Assembly: GCF_002161595.1 (NCBI RefSeq)
Contig: NZ_NFID01000014.1
Location: 45,535-109,534 of the forward strand
Direction of reading: 5' to 3'
Length of the DNA: 64,000 nucleotides
From: Gemmiger sp. An50
GTDB lineage: Bacteria > Bacillota > Clostridia > Oscillospirales > Ruminococcaceae
Part shown: positions 52,405-61,867 of the stretch, one piece after another
How positions within the stretch are numbered: the stretch's first letter is position 1
Layout: each line of letters starts with the position of its first letter
Made by a program: the position numbers and the translations under genes
Notes under the pieces: model-generated
What the model saw: the letters and a program-made list of their open reading frames with translations, nothing else
What the model was told of the DNA's origin: nothing
Database searches by the model: none

Positions 52405-53769
52405 TTATTTAATGCGCAGAATGCTCTGGATGAGCAGCACACCCACCAGGATGGGCAGCACGAAGGTCACGTAGCCGCGCACCCAATTGGGTACCTTGGG
52501 GCCCACGCCCTGGTTGGCCTCCTCCTGGTAGTTCTTGAAGCCCCAGCCAATGCGGCTGACGCAGAACAGCAGGTAGACCAGCGAGCCGCCGGGCAGCAGG
52601 ATGTTGCTGACCAGGTAGTCCTCCAGATCCAGCACCGCGGTGCCGGCCTCAAAGGGCACGAAGCCGCTCCACACATTGTAGCCCAAAATGCAGGGCATGG
52701 AGATGATGGCCACGATGATGCCGTTCACCAGCGCGGCCTTTTTGCGGCTCCAGCCGGAAAGGTCGATGGTGCAGGCCAGAATGTTCTCGAACACCGCCAC
52801 GATGGTGGAGAAGGAAGCAAAGCTCATGAACAAAAAGAACAGGGTTCCCCACACACGGCCCGCGGCCATGGAGTTGAACACGTTAGGCAGGGTCATGAAG
52901 ATCAGCGGGGGACCGCTGTCCACGGGAACGTCGTAGGCAAAGCAGGCCGGGAAGATGATCAGACCGGACACAAAGGCCACGAAGGTGTCCAGAATGGCAA
53001 TGTTGATGGACTCGCCCAACAGCCGCCGCTCCCGGCCCAGATAGCTGCCGAAGATCAGCATGGCGCCGATGCCCAGGCTCAAAGTGAAGAAGCTCTGGTT
53101 CATGGCGGCGGTGATGGTACCCAGAATGCCGGTCTCCTGCACCTTGCTCAGATCCGGCACCAGATAAAAGCGGATGCCCTCGGAGGCACCGGGCAGGAAC
53201 AGGCTGTTCACCGCCAGCACCACCATGATGACCAGCAGGGCCACCATCATCCATTTGGTGATGCGCTCCACGCCCTTCTGCAAGCCGAAGGAGCAGATCA
53301 CAAAGCCCAGCACCACAATGATGAGCATCCACACAGTCATGGTCACCGGCTGGGTGAGCATGCCGGAGAAGGCGCTGTCAATGCCGGCCTTGTCCAGCCC
53401 GCTCATCTCACCGATGAGGAACCGGTAGAAGTAATAGAGCATCCAGCCCGCCACGGTGGTATAAAAGGCCATGAGCACATAGTTGCCCAGCATGGCAAAG
53501 ATGCCGTGCCAGTGCCACTTGGACCCCTTGGGCTCCAGCTCCTGATAAGCCTTGATGCAGCTTTTGCGGCTGGCCCGGCCGATGGCAAATTCCATGGTCA
53601 GCACGGGAATGCCCACCACTGCCAGGAAAAACACGTACAGCAGCACAAACAGGCCGCCGCCGTTCTGGCCGACCACATAGGGGAAGCGCCACACGTTGCC
53701 GATGCCGATGGCGCATCCGGCACTGAGCAGCAGAAAGCCCAGCCGGGAACCGAATTTTTCACGTTGCAT
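52405..53769 (-). CDS. Neurotransmitter:sodium symporter (NSS/SNF) family transporter
   Basis: 454 residues from the ATG at 53769 (AGAGGA upstream). Eleven to twelve membrane helices. The Na1/substrate region GFLLLSAGCAIGIGNVWRFPYVVGQNGGG at about 9-37 is diagnostic, with FFTLSLGIGAMLIFGSYLG near 240-260. Imports amino acids (often Trp, Tyr or Ala-type) with Na+; substrate unknown. Single gene with a clear promoter and terminator. Confidence 0.92.
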   Translation of the reverse strand: MQREKFGSRLGFLLLSAGCAIGIGNVWRFPYVVGQNGGGLFVLLYVFFLAVVGIPVLTMEFAIGRASRKSCIKAYQELEPKGSKWHWHGIFAMLGNYVLMAFYTTVAGWMLYYFYRFLIGEMSGLDKAGIDSAFSGMLTQPVTMTVWMLIIVVLGFVICSFGLQKGVERITKWMMVALLVIMVVLAVNSLFLPGASEGIRFYLVPDLSKVQETGILGTITAAMNQSFFTLSLGIGAMLIFGSYLGRERRLLGESINIAILDTFVAFVSGLIIFPACFAYDVPVDSGPPLIFMTLPNVFNSMAAGRVWGTLFFLFMSFASFSTIVAVFENILACTIDLSGWSRKKAALVNGIIVAIISMPCILGYNVWSGFVPFEAGTAVLDLEDYLVSNILLPGGSLVYLLFCVSRIGWGFKNYQEEANQGVGPKVPNWVRGYVTFVLPILVGVLLIQSILRIK

Positions 53770-53845
53770 AATTCTCGTCCTCTCGCCGTTCGTTGATCCG
53801 CACCGGGCGTCTCGCTCCGCAAGCACTTTGCCGCAGTACTTCTTT

Positions 53846-53874
53846 ATTATACATTCACAGTACAGTGACTACAA
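53846..53874 (-). promoter_or_regulatory. Promoter of the NSS transporter gene
   Basis: TTGTAG (53874-53869), 17-base spacer, perfect TATAAT (53851-53846). Confidence 0.7.
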
Positions 53875-53910
53875 GCCGTAAGCCGCATTTTGTGACTTTT
53901 TGTGACAAAC

Positions 53911-53957
53911 AAAAATCGCCGCGCCTGCCCGGGCAAAGGCCCAAAGCAGGCACGGCG
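53911..53957 (-). terminator. Terminator of the ABC exporter operon
   Basis: CGCCGCGCCTGC (53917-53928) pairs with GCAGGCACGGCG (53946-53957) with one mismatch. On the minus strand it is followed by ATTTTTG. Confidence 0.8.
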
Positions 53958-53968
53958 CGCGTTTCATC

Positions 53969-55780
53969 TCAGCTCAGCTCAAACATGCCGTGATACAGCT
54001 GATAATATTCGCCCTTCTGGTCCAGCAGCTCCTGATGACTGCCCCGCTCCACGATCTGCCCCTGCTCCAGCACGATAATGGCATCCGCGTTGCGCACGGT
54101 GGACAGGCGGTGGGCGATCACAAACACGGTGCGGCCCTCCATCAGCCGGTCCATGCCCTTTTCGATCAGGGCCTCGGTGCGGGTGTCGATGCTGCTGGTG
54201 GCTTCATCCAGAATCAGCACCGGCGGGTCCGCGATGGCCGCCCGGGCGATGGCCAGCAGCTGCCGCTGGCCCTGGGAAAGGTTCTTGCCGTCGCCGGTGA
54301 CCGGGGTATCGTAGCCCTTGGGCAGACGGCGAATGAAGGAATGGGCATTGGCCAGCTTGGCCGCAGCCACCACCTCCTCGTCGGTGGCATCCAGCTTGCC
54401 GAAGCGGATGTTGTCCGCAATGGTGCCGGTGAACAGGTGGGTGTCCTGCAGCACCACCGCCAGCGACCGGCGCAGGTCCGGCTTCTGGATGCGGCGCACA
54501 TCGATGCCGTCGTAGGTGATGCGCCCGTCGGTCACGTCGTAGAACCGGTTGATCAGGTTGGTTACCGTGGTCTTGCCCGCGCCGGTGGAGCCCACAAAGG
54601 CGATCTTCTGGCCGGGCTTTGCATAAAGGCTGATATCCTTCAGAATCAGACGGGAGCTCTCGTAGCCAAAGCTCACATGCTCAAAGCGCACATCGCCCCG
54701 CAGCGGGGTCTGATTGCCGTTGGCCTTATCCTTCCAGACCCAGGCTCCCTGGGTGCCGGTCAGCTCCACACTGCCCTTATCCACCTCCGGGGTTTCCTCC
54801 ATGGCGTTGAAGATGCGTTCCGCGCCCGCCAGCGCCGCCAGCAGGAAGTTGGACTGCTGGGTGAACTGGTTGATGGGCATGGCCGCCTGGCGCACGAACA
54901 CCAGATAGCTGGTCAGGCTGCCCACGTCGGTCATGCCGTGAATGGCCATCAGGCCACCCAGCACCGCCACAATGGCGTAGTTCACATAGGAGATGCTCAC
55001 CACGGTGGGCACCATGGTGGCCGCGTAGCCCTGGGCATTGGTGGCCGCCTGGCGCAGCGCCTCGTTCTGGGCACAGAAGGCCTCCACATTCCGGCGCTCA
55101 TGGTTGAACACCTTGATCACCTTCTGGCCGCCGATCATCTCCTCAATGGTGCCGTTCAGCTTGCCCAGCACCTGCTGCTGGCTCTGGAAATACCGCTTGC
55201 TGCGCTGGCCGCTGTAGCGCACGGTGGCGAACATGGCAATATAGCCCAGCACCACCACCAGCGAGAGCTGCCAGTTCAGCACGAACAGCAGCGTCAGGGT
55301 GCCCACGATCTGGATAAAGCTCTGGATCACCATGGCAAAGCTGTTGTTCAGCGCGTCGGCAATGGTGTCCACGTCGTTGGTGAAGCGGCTCATGATGTCG
55401 CCGTGGCTGCGGGTATCAAAGTAACGCAGCGGCAGGGTCTGCACATGGCCGAACAGGTCCCGCCGGATCTCATACACGATCTTCTGGGCCGCCTTCACCA
55501 TCAGCTGGGTATAGCCGAAGGCGGACACCACGCCCACCGCATAGATGGCCGCCACGATGCCCACCGCCGCCAGCAGGCCGTTTGTATTGGCGGGCAGGAT
55601 GTAGCGGTTCACCAGGGGTTTGAGCATGAAGGTACCCAGCAGGTTGGCGGCGGCGCTCAGGCTCACCAGCACCGCCACCAGCGCCATGATCAGCTTATGG
55701 TGGCCCATGTAGGCCAACAGCACCTTCAGGGTATGGCCCAGGTCATTGGGCCGCCGGGCTGTAAACTGCCGTTTGCTCAT
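53969..55780 (-). CDS. ABC exporter half-transporter (second gene of a heterodimer)
   Basis: 603 residues. Six membrane helices (about 25-330) begin VLLAYMGHHKLIMALVAVLVS and the X-loop region is SYLVFVRQAAMPINQ. The ATPase has Walker A GSTGAGKTT (about 398), signature LSQGQRQLLAIARAAI, Walker B VLILDEATSSID. The signature LSQGQ has Gln where LSGGQ is usual, which is common in this MdlB/YheH-like half. Starts inside the last codons of its partner (4-base overlap). Exports peptides, lipids or drugs; substrate unknown. Confidence 0.92.
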   Translation of the reverse strand: MSKRQFTARRPNDLGHTLKVLLAYMGHHKLIMALVAVLVSLSAAANLLGTFMLKPLVNRYILPANTNGLLAAVGIVAAIYAVGVVSAFGYTQLMVKAAQKIVYEIRRDLFGHVQTLPLRYFDTRSHGDIMSRFTNDVDTIADALNNSFAMVIQSFIQIVGTLTLLFVLNWQLSLVVVLGYIAMFATVRYSGQRSKRYFQSQQQVLGKLNGTIEEMIGGQKVIKVFNHERRNVEAFCAQNEALRQAATNAQGYAATMVPTVVSISYVNYAIVAVLGGLMAIHGMTDVGSLTSYLVFVRQAAMPINQFTQQSNFLLAALAGAERIFNAMEETPEVDKGSVELTGTQGAWVWKDKANGNQTPLRGDVRFEHVSFGYESSRLILKDISLYAKPGQKIAFVGSTGAGKTTVTNLINRFYDVTDGRITYDGIDVRRIQKPDLRRSLAVVLQDTHLFTGTIADNIRFGKLDATDEEVVAAAKLANAHSFIRRLPKGYDTPVTGDGKNLSQGQRQLLAIARAAIADPPVLILDEATSSIDTRTEALIEKGMDRLMEGRTVFVIAHRLSTVRNADAIIVLEQGQIVERGSHQELLDQKGEYYQLYHGMFELS

Positions 55781-57510
55781 TCCTCGCCGCCCCCTTTCAT
55801 CTGGGATTCATAGATCTCCCGGTAGATGGCGTTTTCCGCCAGCAGCTGGGCATGGGTGCCGATGCCGTTGACCCGGCCGTCCTCCAGCACCAGGATCTGA
55901 TCCGCCTCCATCACCGAGGTCACCCGCTGGGCAATGATGATCTTGGTGGTATCCTTCAGCGCCGCCAGCCCCGCCCGGATGCGGGCCTCGGTGGCGGTGT
56001 CCACCGCGCTGGTGGAGTCGTCAAAAATCAGCACCTTGGGCCGCTTGAGCAGAGTGCGGGCGATGCACAGGCGCTGCTTTTGGCCGCCGGACACATTCAC
56101 GCCGCCCTGGCCCAGCTCGGTGTCCAGACCTTTGGGCATCCGGCTCAAAAATTCATCGGCGCAGGCGGTGCGGCAGGCCCAGTCCAGCTCCTCGTCGCTG
56201 GCCTGCTCGTTGCCCCACAAAAGATTTTCCCGAATGGTGCCGCTGAACAGCACATTTTTTTGCAGCACGATGCCCACCGCGTCCCGCAGGGCCTCCAGCC
56301 GGTATTCTCGCACATCCCGGCCGCCCACCTTGACGCAGCCGCCGGTGACGTCGTACAGGCGGGGGATCAGCTGCACCAGCGAGGTCTTGGCCGAGCCGGT
56401 GCCACCCAGAATGCCCAGGGTCTGCCCCGCCGGGATGCGCAGGCAGATGTCCTCCAGCACGTTCTCCTGAGCCGTAGCACTGTATTTGAAGTCCACATGG
56501 CAGAATTCCACGCTGCCGTCGGCGATCTTGTCCCGGGCCTCGGCCCCGTCGGTCAGGCTGGGGGCATGGTCCAGCACCTCCATCACACGGGACGCGCTGG
56601 CCAGCGAACGGGTGAGCATCAGAAACACGTTGGAGATCATCATCAGCGAGTTCATGATCTGCAGCACATAGCTCAGAAAACCGGTGAGCTTGCCCACCTG
56701 CATGCCGCCCGCGATGACCATATTGCCGCCGAACCAGAGCAGCAGCGTCACCGCCGCGTACATGGTGAACTGGAAAGCGGGCAGGTTCATCACCGCATAG
56801 TGGAAGGTGCGCTGGCTGGTCTGCATCAGGCCGCTGTTCACCCGCTCGAACTTCTCCTCCTCATACTCGCCCCGCACGAAGGCCTTCACCGCGCGGATAG
56901 CGGTCAGGTTCTCCTCCACGATCACGTTCACCCGATCCATAGCCACCTGCAGGCGGCCATACATGGGAGCCACTTTATATACGATGAAGGCCAGCACCGC
57001 CGCCAGAACCGGCACGCAGCACAGAAAAATCAGACTCAGCCGGGCGTTCATGAAAAAGGCCAGGCCCACGCCCATGATCAGCATGGAGGGACCGCGCACC
57101 ATGGGCCGCAGCCCGCCGCTCACCGCATTTTGCAGCACCGTGATGTCGGTGGTCATGCGGGTGATCAGCGATGAGGTCTCGAACCGGTCCAGATCGGAAA
57201 AAGAATATTCCTGGATCTTCTGGTACTGCTCCTGGCGCAGAATCGCGCCGAAGCCACAGGCTGCCCGGGCCATGTAACGGGCATAGAGCATGCCGGTCAC
57301 CAGCGAGAGCAGGGCGCACACTCCCATCTGCACGCCCTTGATGAGGATGTAATTCACATCCCGGTTGGCCACGCCCACGTCGATGGTGTCGGCCATGATC
57401 ACCGGGATGAACATTTCCAGGCCGGTTTCCAGCACCACAAACAGCACTGCCAGAATGAATTCTTTTTTGTAGCGGCCCAGATGCGCGAAAACGCGCTTCA
57501 GCTGTTCCAT
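55777..57510 (-). CDS. ABC exporter half-transporter (first gene of a heterodimer)
   Basis: 577 residues from the ATG at 57510, directly after AAGGAGGAG. Six membrane helices within about 18-300. The ATPase has GGTGSAKTS as Walker A (about 368), where the usual GKS/T is present as AKT; the Lys is kept. VSGGQKQRLCIARTLL is the signature and VLIFDDSTSAVD is Walker B with Asp in place of the catalytic Glu. This suggests a degenerate ATP site paired with a full one in the partner, as in known heterodimers. Confidence 0.91.
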   Translation of the reverse strand: MEQLKRVFAHLGRYKKEFILAVLFVVLETGLEMFIPVIMADTIDVGVANRDVNYILIKGVQMGVCALLSLVTGMLYARYMARAACGFGAILRQEQYQKIQEYSFSDLDRFETSSLITRMTTDITVLQNAVSGGLRPMVRGPSMLIMGVGLAFFMNARLSLIFLCCVPVLAAVLAFIVYKVAPMYGRLQVAMDRVNVIVEENLTAIRAVKAFVRGEYEEEKFERVNSGLMQTSQRTFHYAVMNLPAFQFTMYAAVTLLLWFGGNMVIAGGMQVGKLTGFLSYVLQIMNSLMMISNVFLMLTRSLASASRVMEVLDHAPSLTDGAEARDKIADGSVEFCHVDFKYSATAQENVLEDICLRIPAGQTLGILGGTGSAKTSLVQLIPRLYDVTGGCVKVGGRDVREYRLEALRDAVGIVLQKNVLFSGTIRENLLWGNEQASDEELDWACRTACADEFLSRMPKGLDTELGQGGVNVSGGQKQRLCIARTLLKRPKVLIFDDSTSAVDTATEARIRAGLAALKDTTKIIIAQRVTSVMEADQILVLEDGRVNGIGTHAQLLAENAIYREIYESQMKGGGEE

Positions 57511-57552
57511 TCGCAGCTCCTCCTTTTTGGCAAATTGGATGGGGAACAAAAC

Positions 57553-57599
57553 GGCCCCCTGGGGGTCATTCCGGCCGCGCCGGAACCGCCCAGGGGGGG
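57553..57599 (-). terminator. Terminator of the GH25 gene
   Basis: On the minus strand CCCCCCTGGG and CCCCCAGGGGG flank an inner TTCCGGC/GCCGGAA stem, followed by CCGTTTTG. Confidence 0.7.
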
Positions 57600-57617
57600 A
57601 TTCGGGTTCCTGGGCGA

Positions 57618-59633
57618 TCAGCCCAGCTTGCTCACGTTCATATCGGTGGGTTTGGGGATACCGGGCACCGAACCGGTGCTGGTGTACTGCCAGATATCGT
57701 AATTGTAATCGAAGGACAGCTCATCCCGATACTGAGCGATCCAGATGCTGTAGGGCGAGAGGCTGGCCATGTTCAGCTGATTGTAGAACCAGCTGGAATA
57801 GCTGTAAACGCCCGCCTTGTAGCCGGAGTTGCGGATGGTCTCGCAGAAGGCCACCGCGTTGGCGGTGCGCTGGGCACGGCTTATGTTGTCGGCCCGGCCG
57901 GTGTCGCCCGCCACCTTCTCGGTATCGAAGTAGATGGGGTAGCTGATGTTGTAGCCCTGGCACAGGCTGATCACCATGCTGGCCTCCTCCACAGCTTCGG
58001 TCTCATTGATGGCCTGGCTGTAGAAGTACAGGCCGACCTTCAGACCCGCCGCAGTGGCGCCCTTGATGTTCTGACGGAAGGTGGAGTCTTCAACCAGAAC
58101 GCCTGTGCCGTAGCCGCGGTAACCCACGCGGATGATGGCAAACTCGATGCCGGAGGCCTTTACCTGGTTCCAGTCGATGTTGCCCTGATACTTGGACACA
58201 TCCACGCCCTTCACCCAGTTGGTACCGCCGCCGCTGCTGCCGCTGCCGCCGTCTCCGGTGTTTTCACTGCCGCCGCTTTCGCTGCCGCCGGTCTCCTCCT
58301 TCACGAGGGCGCCGTTTTCATCAAAGGTATATGTAGTGCCCGCGATCACCTTGCTGCCGGTCACCTTCTGGTGGGTGCTGGGATCGTAGTAGGCCTGCTT
58401 GTCCGAGGTGCTGGGATACCAGCCGGAATACAGGGTCACGATCACCTTTTCCACCGCCGTCATGGCAAAGCCCTCATGGGCGATGCCCTGCATGGCGTTC
58501 TCGTCATAGAACCGCAGGGTGGGCTCCAGCGACAGGGTGCTCACACCGTCGGCAGCACCGGCTGCCAGCAGGCCGCCCCGGGCCCATGCGCCCAGATCCA
58601 GTCCCAGCGCGCCGCCCGCCGCCGTCTGCAGCGAAGCGGAATTGCCGGCCGGAGCTTCCGTGGCTTCCGGAACCTCGGTAGGTGCCGGAGTAGGCGCTGC
58701 GGTGGGAGCCGGAGTGGGTTCTGCGGTGGGCTCGGGCGTGGGCGTGGAAACCATGCCCGCGTCCAGAGTGGCCTCTACCAGGAACTCGGTGCCGTCCTCC
58801 GAGGTGGCAGTCTTGCTCACATAGTAGGGGCTGATGCTGCCATCCGCGTATTTCAGGTAGTTCCGGCCGTTCTGCGCGGTCACCTCCGGGATATAAACCG
58901 TGGTCTTGCGCTCCTCGGACGAGGACTCGTTGTAATCGTAATCATTGCCGGAGGGCTCCGGAGTGGGAACTGCGGTCGGCTCGGGCAGAGTGGGGTCCTT
59001 GCCGCTTCCGGTGCCTGCGCCCGCGTGGCTGGTGTTGCCATTATCTTCCTCGGCCTCGTTGACCTCATTGGACTGCTTAATCTGATCCTTGACCGCTTCC
59101 ACGTCGGCCTTGTACTGGACCTTCTCCTTCACCGCCAGGGTCACCGGCTCGGGAGTCACAAAGCCCTCCCGTTCGGCCACCGAAACGATGTACTCGCCGA
59201 TATTCACCTGCTTGATGAGCAGCGTACCGGTTTCCGGGTCCACCGTATAGGTGCTTGCCTTGCCGGACTTCGGGGTCAGCTGCACCTCAAAATCCTGCCC
59301 CAGCACCGGCAGGCCGCTGTCGGCGTCCATCACGGTAACGCCCACGCTCTGCTGCACGGCGGTGGCTTCGATCTCCAGCTGGATCGGGGCCGGGGTGGGT
59401 TCCGGAGTGGCAGTGGCCTCCGGCTGGCTTTGAGCCTGGCTGGACACCACCTGCACCACACTCACCGGTACCGACGAGCTGTTGTTGGCCGCATTCACCG
59501 CAGTGAACGCGATGCCCGCGCCACAGCTCACGGTAACAGCCAGCGCGCAACTTAACGCCACCAGAGCCTTGCCCAGCGGCATGCGGGAAAACTTACTGCC
59601 CGAAAAATAGCGGGAAAGATCCCGTTTGTTCAT
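57618..59633 (-). CDS. Membrane-anchored GH25 muramidase with repeat-rich linkers
   Basis: Cleaves the MurNAc-GlcNAc bond of peptidoglycan; 671 residues. A basic N-terminus and one hydrophobic segment (about 23-47) form an uncleaved anchor or signal. A prealbumin/SpaA-like beta domain is at about 85-165 (VGVTVMDADSGLPVLGQDFEV...). Pro/Thr/Glu linkers of PTPEPT/APTPAP type follow at about 72-87, 215-230 and 290-325, and a Gly/Ser linker at about 445-470. The GH25 barrel fills 476-671, with GVDVSKYQGNIDW and catalytic YFDTE at about 567-571. Probably cell-wall remodelling or a secreted lysozyme. Confidence 0.9.
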   Translation of the reverse strand: MNKRDLSRYFSGSKFSRMPLGKALVALSCALAVTVSCGAGIAFTAVNAANNSSSVPVSVVQVVSSQAQSQPEATATPEPTPAPIQLEIEATAVQQSVGVTVMDADSGLPVLGQDFEVQLTPKSGKASTYTVDPETGTLLIKQVNIGEYIVSVAEREGFVTPEPVTLAVKEKVQYKADVEAVKDQIKQSNEVNEAEEDNGNTSHAGAGTGSGKDPTLPEPTAVPTPEPSGNDYDYNESSSEERKTTVYIPEVTAQNGRNYLKYADGSISPYYVSKTATSEDGTEFLVEATLDAGMVSTPTPEPTAEPTPAPTAAPTPAPTEVPEATEAPAGNSASLQTAAGGALGLDLGAWARGGLLAAGAADGVSTLSLEPTLRFYDENAMQGIAHEGFAMTAVEKVIVTLYSGWYPSTSDKQAYYDPSTHQKVTGSKVIAGTTYTFDENGALVKEETGGSESGGSENTGDGGSGSSGGGTNWVKGVDVSKYQGNIDWNQVKASGIEFAIIRVGYRGYGTGVLVEDSTFRQNIKGATAAGLKVGLYFYSQAINETEAVEEASMVISLCQGYNISYPIYFDTEKVAGDTGRADNISRAQRTANAVAFCETIRNSGYKAGVYSYSSWFYNQLNMASLSPYSIWIAQYRDELSFDYNYDIWQYTSTGSVPGIPKPTDMNVSKLG

Positions 59634-59937
59634 AGGACGAGCTTCCTTTCTCTTTCTGTTTTATCGATCAACTTTCTCGTATTGCAGCGAAAAAGGCTAT
59701 AATCATGTATAAGTATATCATATTTTCCTCATGGGGAAACAGCCTTTCCCGGTTCTTTCCCCTTTTTCAGAAGTTTGCACGAATCCCATCGCAGGTTCTT
59801 GTTATCTTTTTCCTCTTTACTCTACTAATTCCCGCTTCCTTTAACCCTCCACTGGAATTTTTGCCCCGCATGTTGTAAGATGAAAGGGAAACCAAATCTG
59901 TATTCTGCATCCCCATTGAAACAAAGGAGTTTTCCCC

Positions 59938-61755
59938 ATGGATCTTCCCATGCTTCCCACCGAATTCCACACCGGCCTGTGCTTCGACGCCCATCACATG
60001 CTGGGTGCGCACCCGGCGCCGGACCAGGGCCCCGAGGCCTGGCTGTTCCGCCTTTGGGCGCCCGGGGCGCGGCGGGTCCAAGTCTGCGGCGATTTCAACG
60101 GCTGGTCCGGCCAGGACCTCACCCGGGACGCCGCCGGCGTGTGGAGCGGCTATGTGCCGAAGGCGCACCGCGGCCAGTTCTATAAATACAACATTCAAAA
60201 GCAGGACGGCGGCTGGGCACTGCACACCGACCCCTACGGCTTTTACACCGAGCTGCGCCCCGGCAGCGCCAGCGTGCTGTGGGGCATGCCTGCCCACAAA
60301 TTCAAGGACGATGCCTGGATCGCCGGCCGCAGCGCCCGTTACGACCAGCCGCTGAACATCTACGAACTGCATGCAGGCAGCTGGAAGCGTCACCCAGACG
60401 GCCGGTGGTATACCTATCGCCAATTGGCCGGGGCGCTGATCCCCTGGCTGCGGGAGCAGGGCTACAATTTCATCGAGCTGCTGCCGCTGGCGGAGCATCC
60501 CTTCGACGGCAGCTGGGGCTACCAGTGCACCGGCTATTTCAGCGTGACCAGCCGCTACGGCACACCGGAGGAATTCGCTGCCTTTGTGGATGCCTGCCAC
60601 CAGGCGGGCATCGGTGTGCTGATGGACTTCGTGCCGGTGCATTTTGCCTGCAACGGGGACGCTCTGGCCCGGCTGGACGGCGGCCACCTTTATGAATACG
60701 ACAGCGACGTTGGACTGAGCGAGTGGGGCAGCTATAATTTCAATCTGTACCGGGGTGAGGTGCGCAGCTTCTTGAACAGTGCCGCCGCCTTCTGGCTGGA
60801 GGCCTATCACTGCGACGGCCTGCGCATGGACGCGGTGAGCCGGGCGCTCTACTGGCAAGGGGACGACGCCCGGGGCGTGAACCAGGGTGCGGTAAACTTT
60901 TTGCAGACCATGAACCAGGGCCTGCACCAGCGCTTCCCCGGCGTGATCCTGGCCGCAGAGGACAGCACCAACTACCTGAAGGTCACCGCCCCGGTGCAGT
61001 ACGAGGGCCTCGGCTTCGACTACAAATGGGACATGGGCTGGATGAACGACACACTCCGCTATTTTTCCGCCCCCTTCGACCAGCGCCCCGGTCTCTATCA
61101 CACCATCACTTTCTCCATGGAGTATTTTTACAACGAATTATACCTTTTGGCATTGTCTCACGACGAGGTTGTCCATGGCAAGCGCACCCTGATCGACAAG
61201 ATGTGGGGCAACTACGAAGAGAAATTCGCTCAGGCCCGGCTTCTGCAATTTTATTTCATGCTGCATCCCGGCAAAAAACTCAGCTTCATGGGCACCGAGC
61301 TTGCCCACTTCCGGGAATGGGACGAGAGCCGCGCCATGGACTGGTGCCTGCTGGAGTACCCCATGCACCAGGCGTTCCTGCGGCTGGCAAAAGACCTGAA
61401 CCGGCTGTATCTGCAGGAGCCCGCACTGTACAGCGGCGAATATCACAGCGGCCGCTTCCAGTGGGTCACCTGCGAAGCGGTGCAAGACGGCGTGTTCGCC
61501 TTCACCCGCACCAGTGCGGACGGCTCCACCTTCCTGATCGTGCTCAACACGCAGGATAAAACGCACGATCAATACCCGTTGTATTTCGACAATGCCTGCC
61601 ATGCTCGGCTGGTTCTCTGCACCGCTGCGCCGCAGTATGGCGGGGACTGCTGCCCCGCCGCAGAATGCTGGGCAGCGCCGGGCGGCGTGTTGGGCAAGAG
61701 TCACACCCTGCGCCTGGACCTGCCCGCCTTGAGCGGCAGTCTGTACCGGCTGTGA
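59938..61755 (+). CDS. glgB: 1,4-alpha-glucan branching enzyme
   Basis: Makes alpha-1,6 branches in glycogen; 605 residues, at the short end for GlgB. CBM48 domain in about 20-110 (FRLWAPGARRVQVCGDFNGW). The GH13 barrel has DFVPVHFA, the nucleophile in GLRMDAVS, the acid in LAAEDST, and LSHDEVVHGK as the third site. The usual AEEST is AEDST here, conserving the acid Glu. AAAGGAG lies before the ATG. No other glycogen gene (glgA/C/P) is in the window. Confidence 0.94.
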   Translation: MDLPMLPTEFHTGLCFDAHHMLGAHPAPDQGPEAWLFRLWAPGARRVQVCGDFNGWSGQDLTRDAAGVWSGYVPKAHRGQFYKYNIQKQDGGWALHTDPYGFYTELRPGSASVLWGMPAHKFKDDAWIAGRSARYDQPLNIYELHAGSWKRHPDGRWYTYRQLAGALIPWLREQGYNFIELLPLAEHPFDGSWGYQCTGYFSVTSRYGTPEEFAAFVDACHQAGIGVLMDFVPVHFACNGDALARLDGGHLYEYDSDVGLSEWGSYNFNLYRGEVRSFLNSAAAFWLEAYHCDGLRMDAVSRALYWQGDDARGVNQGAVNFLQTMNQGLHQRFPGVILAAEDSTNYLKVTAPVQYEGLGFDYKWDMGWMNDTLRYFSAPFDQRPGLYHTITFSMEYFYNELYLLALSHDEVVHGKRTLIDKMWGNYEEKFAQARLLQFYFMLHPGKKLSFMGTELAHFREWDESRAMDWCLLEYPMHQAFLRLAKDLNRLYLQEPALYSGEYHSGRFQWVTCEAVQDGVFAFTRTSADGSTFLIVLNTQDKTHDQYPLYFDNACHARLVLCTAAPQYGGDCCPAAECWAAPGGVLGKSHTLRLDLPALSGSLYRL

Positions 61756-61774
61756 GCCGCTGCGCTCCACCGGA

Positions 61775-61803
61775 TTGACAGCCCTTTCCTTTCCCGCTAC
61801 AAT
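61775..61803 (+). promoter_or_regulatory. Promoter of the degV gene
   Basis: Perfect TTGACA (61775-61780), 17-base spacer, TACAAT (61798-61803). Confidence 0.8.
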
Positions 61804-61867
61804 GAAGGCAACAGGAATTCTTGGGGCAGGCTGATTGCCCTTATCATAACTTGGGAGGTACGTTCTT

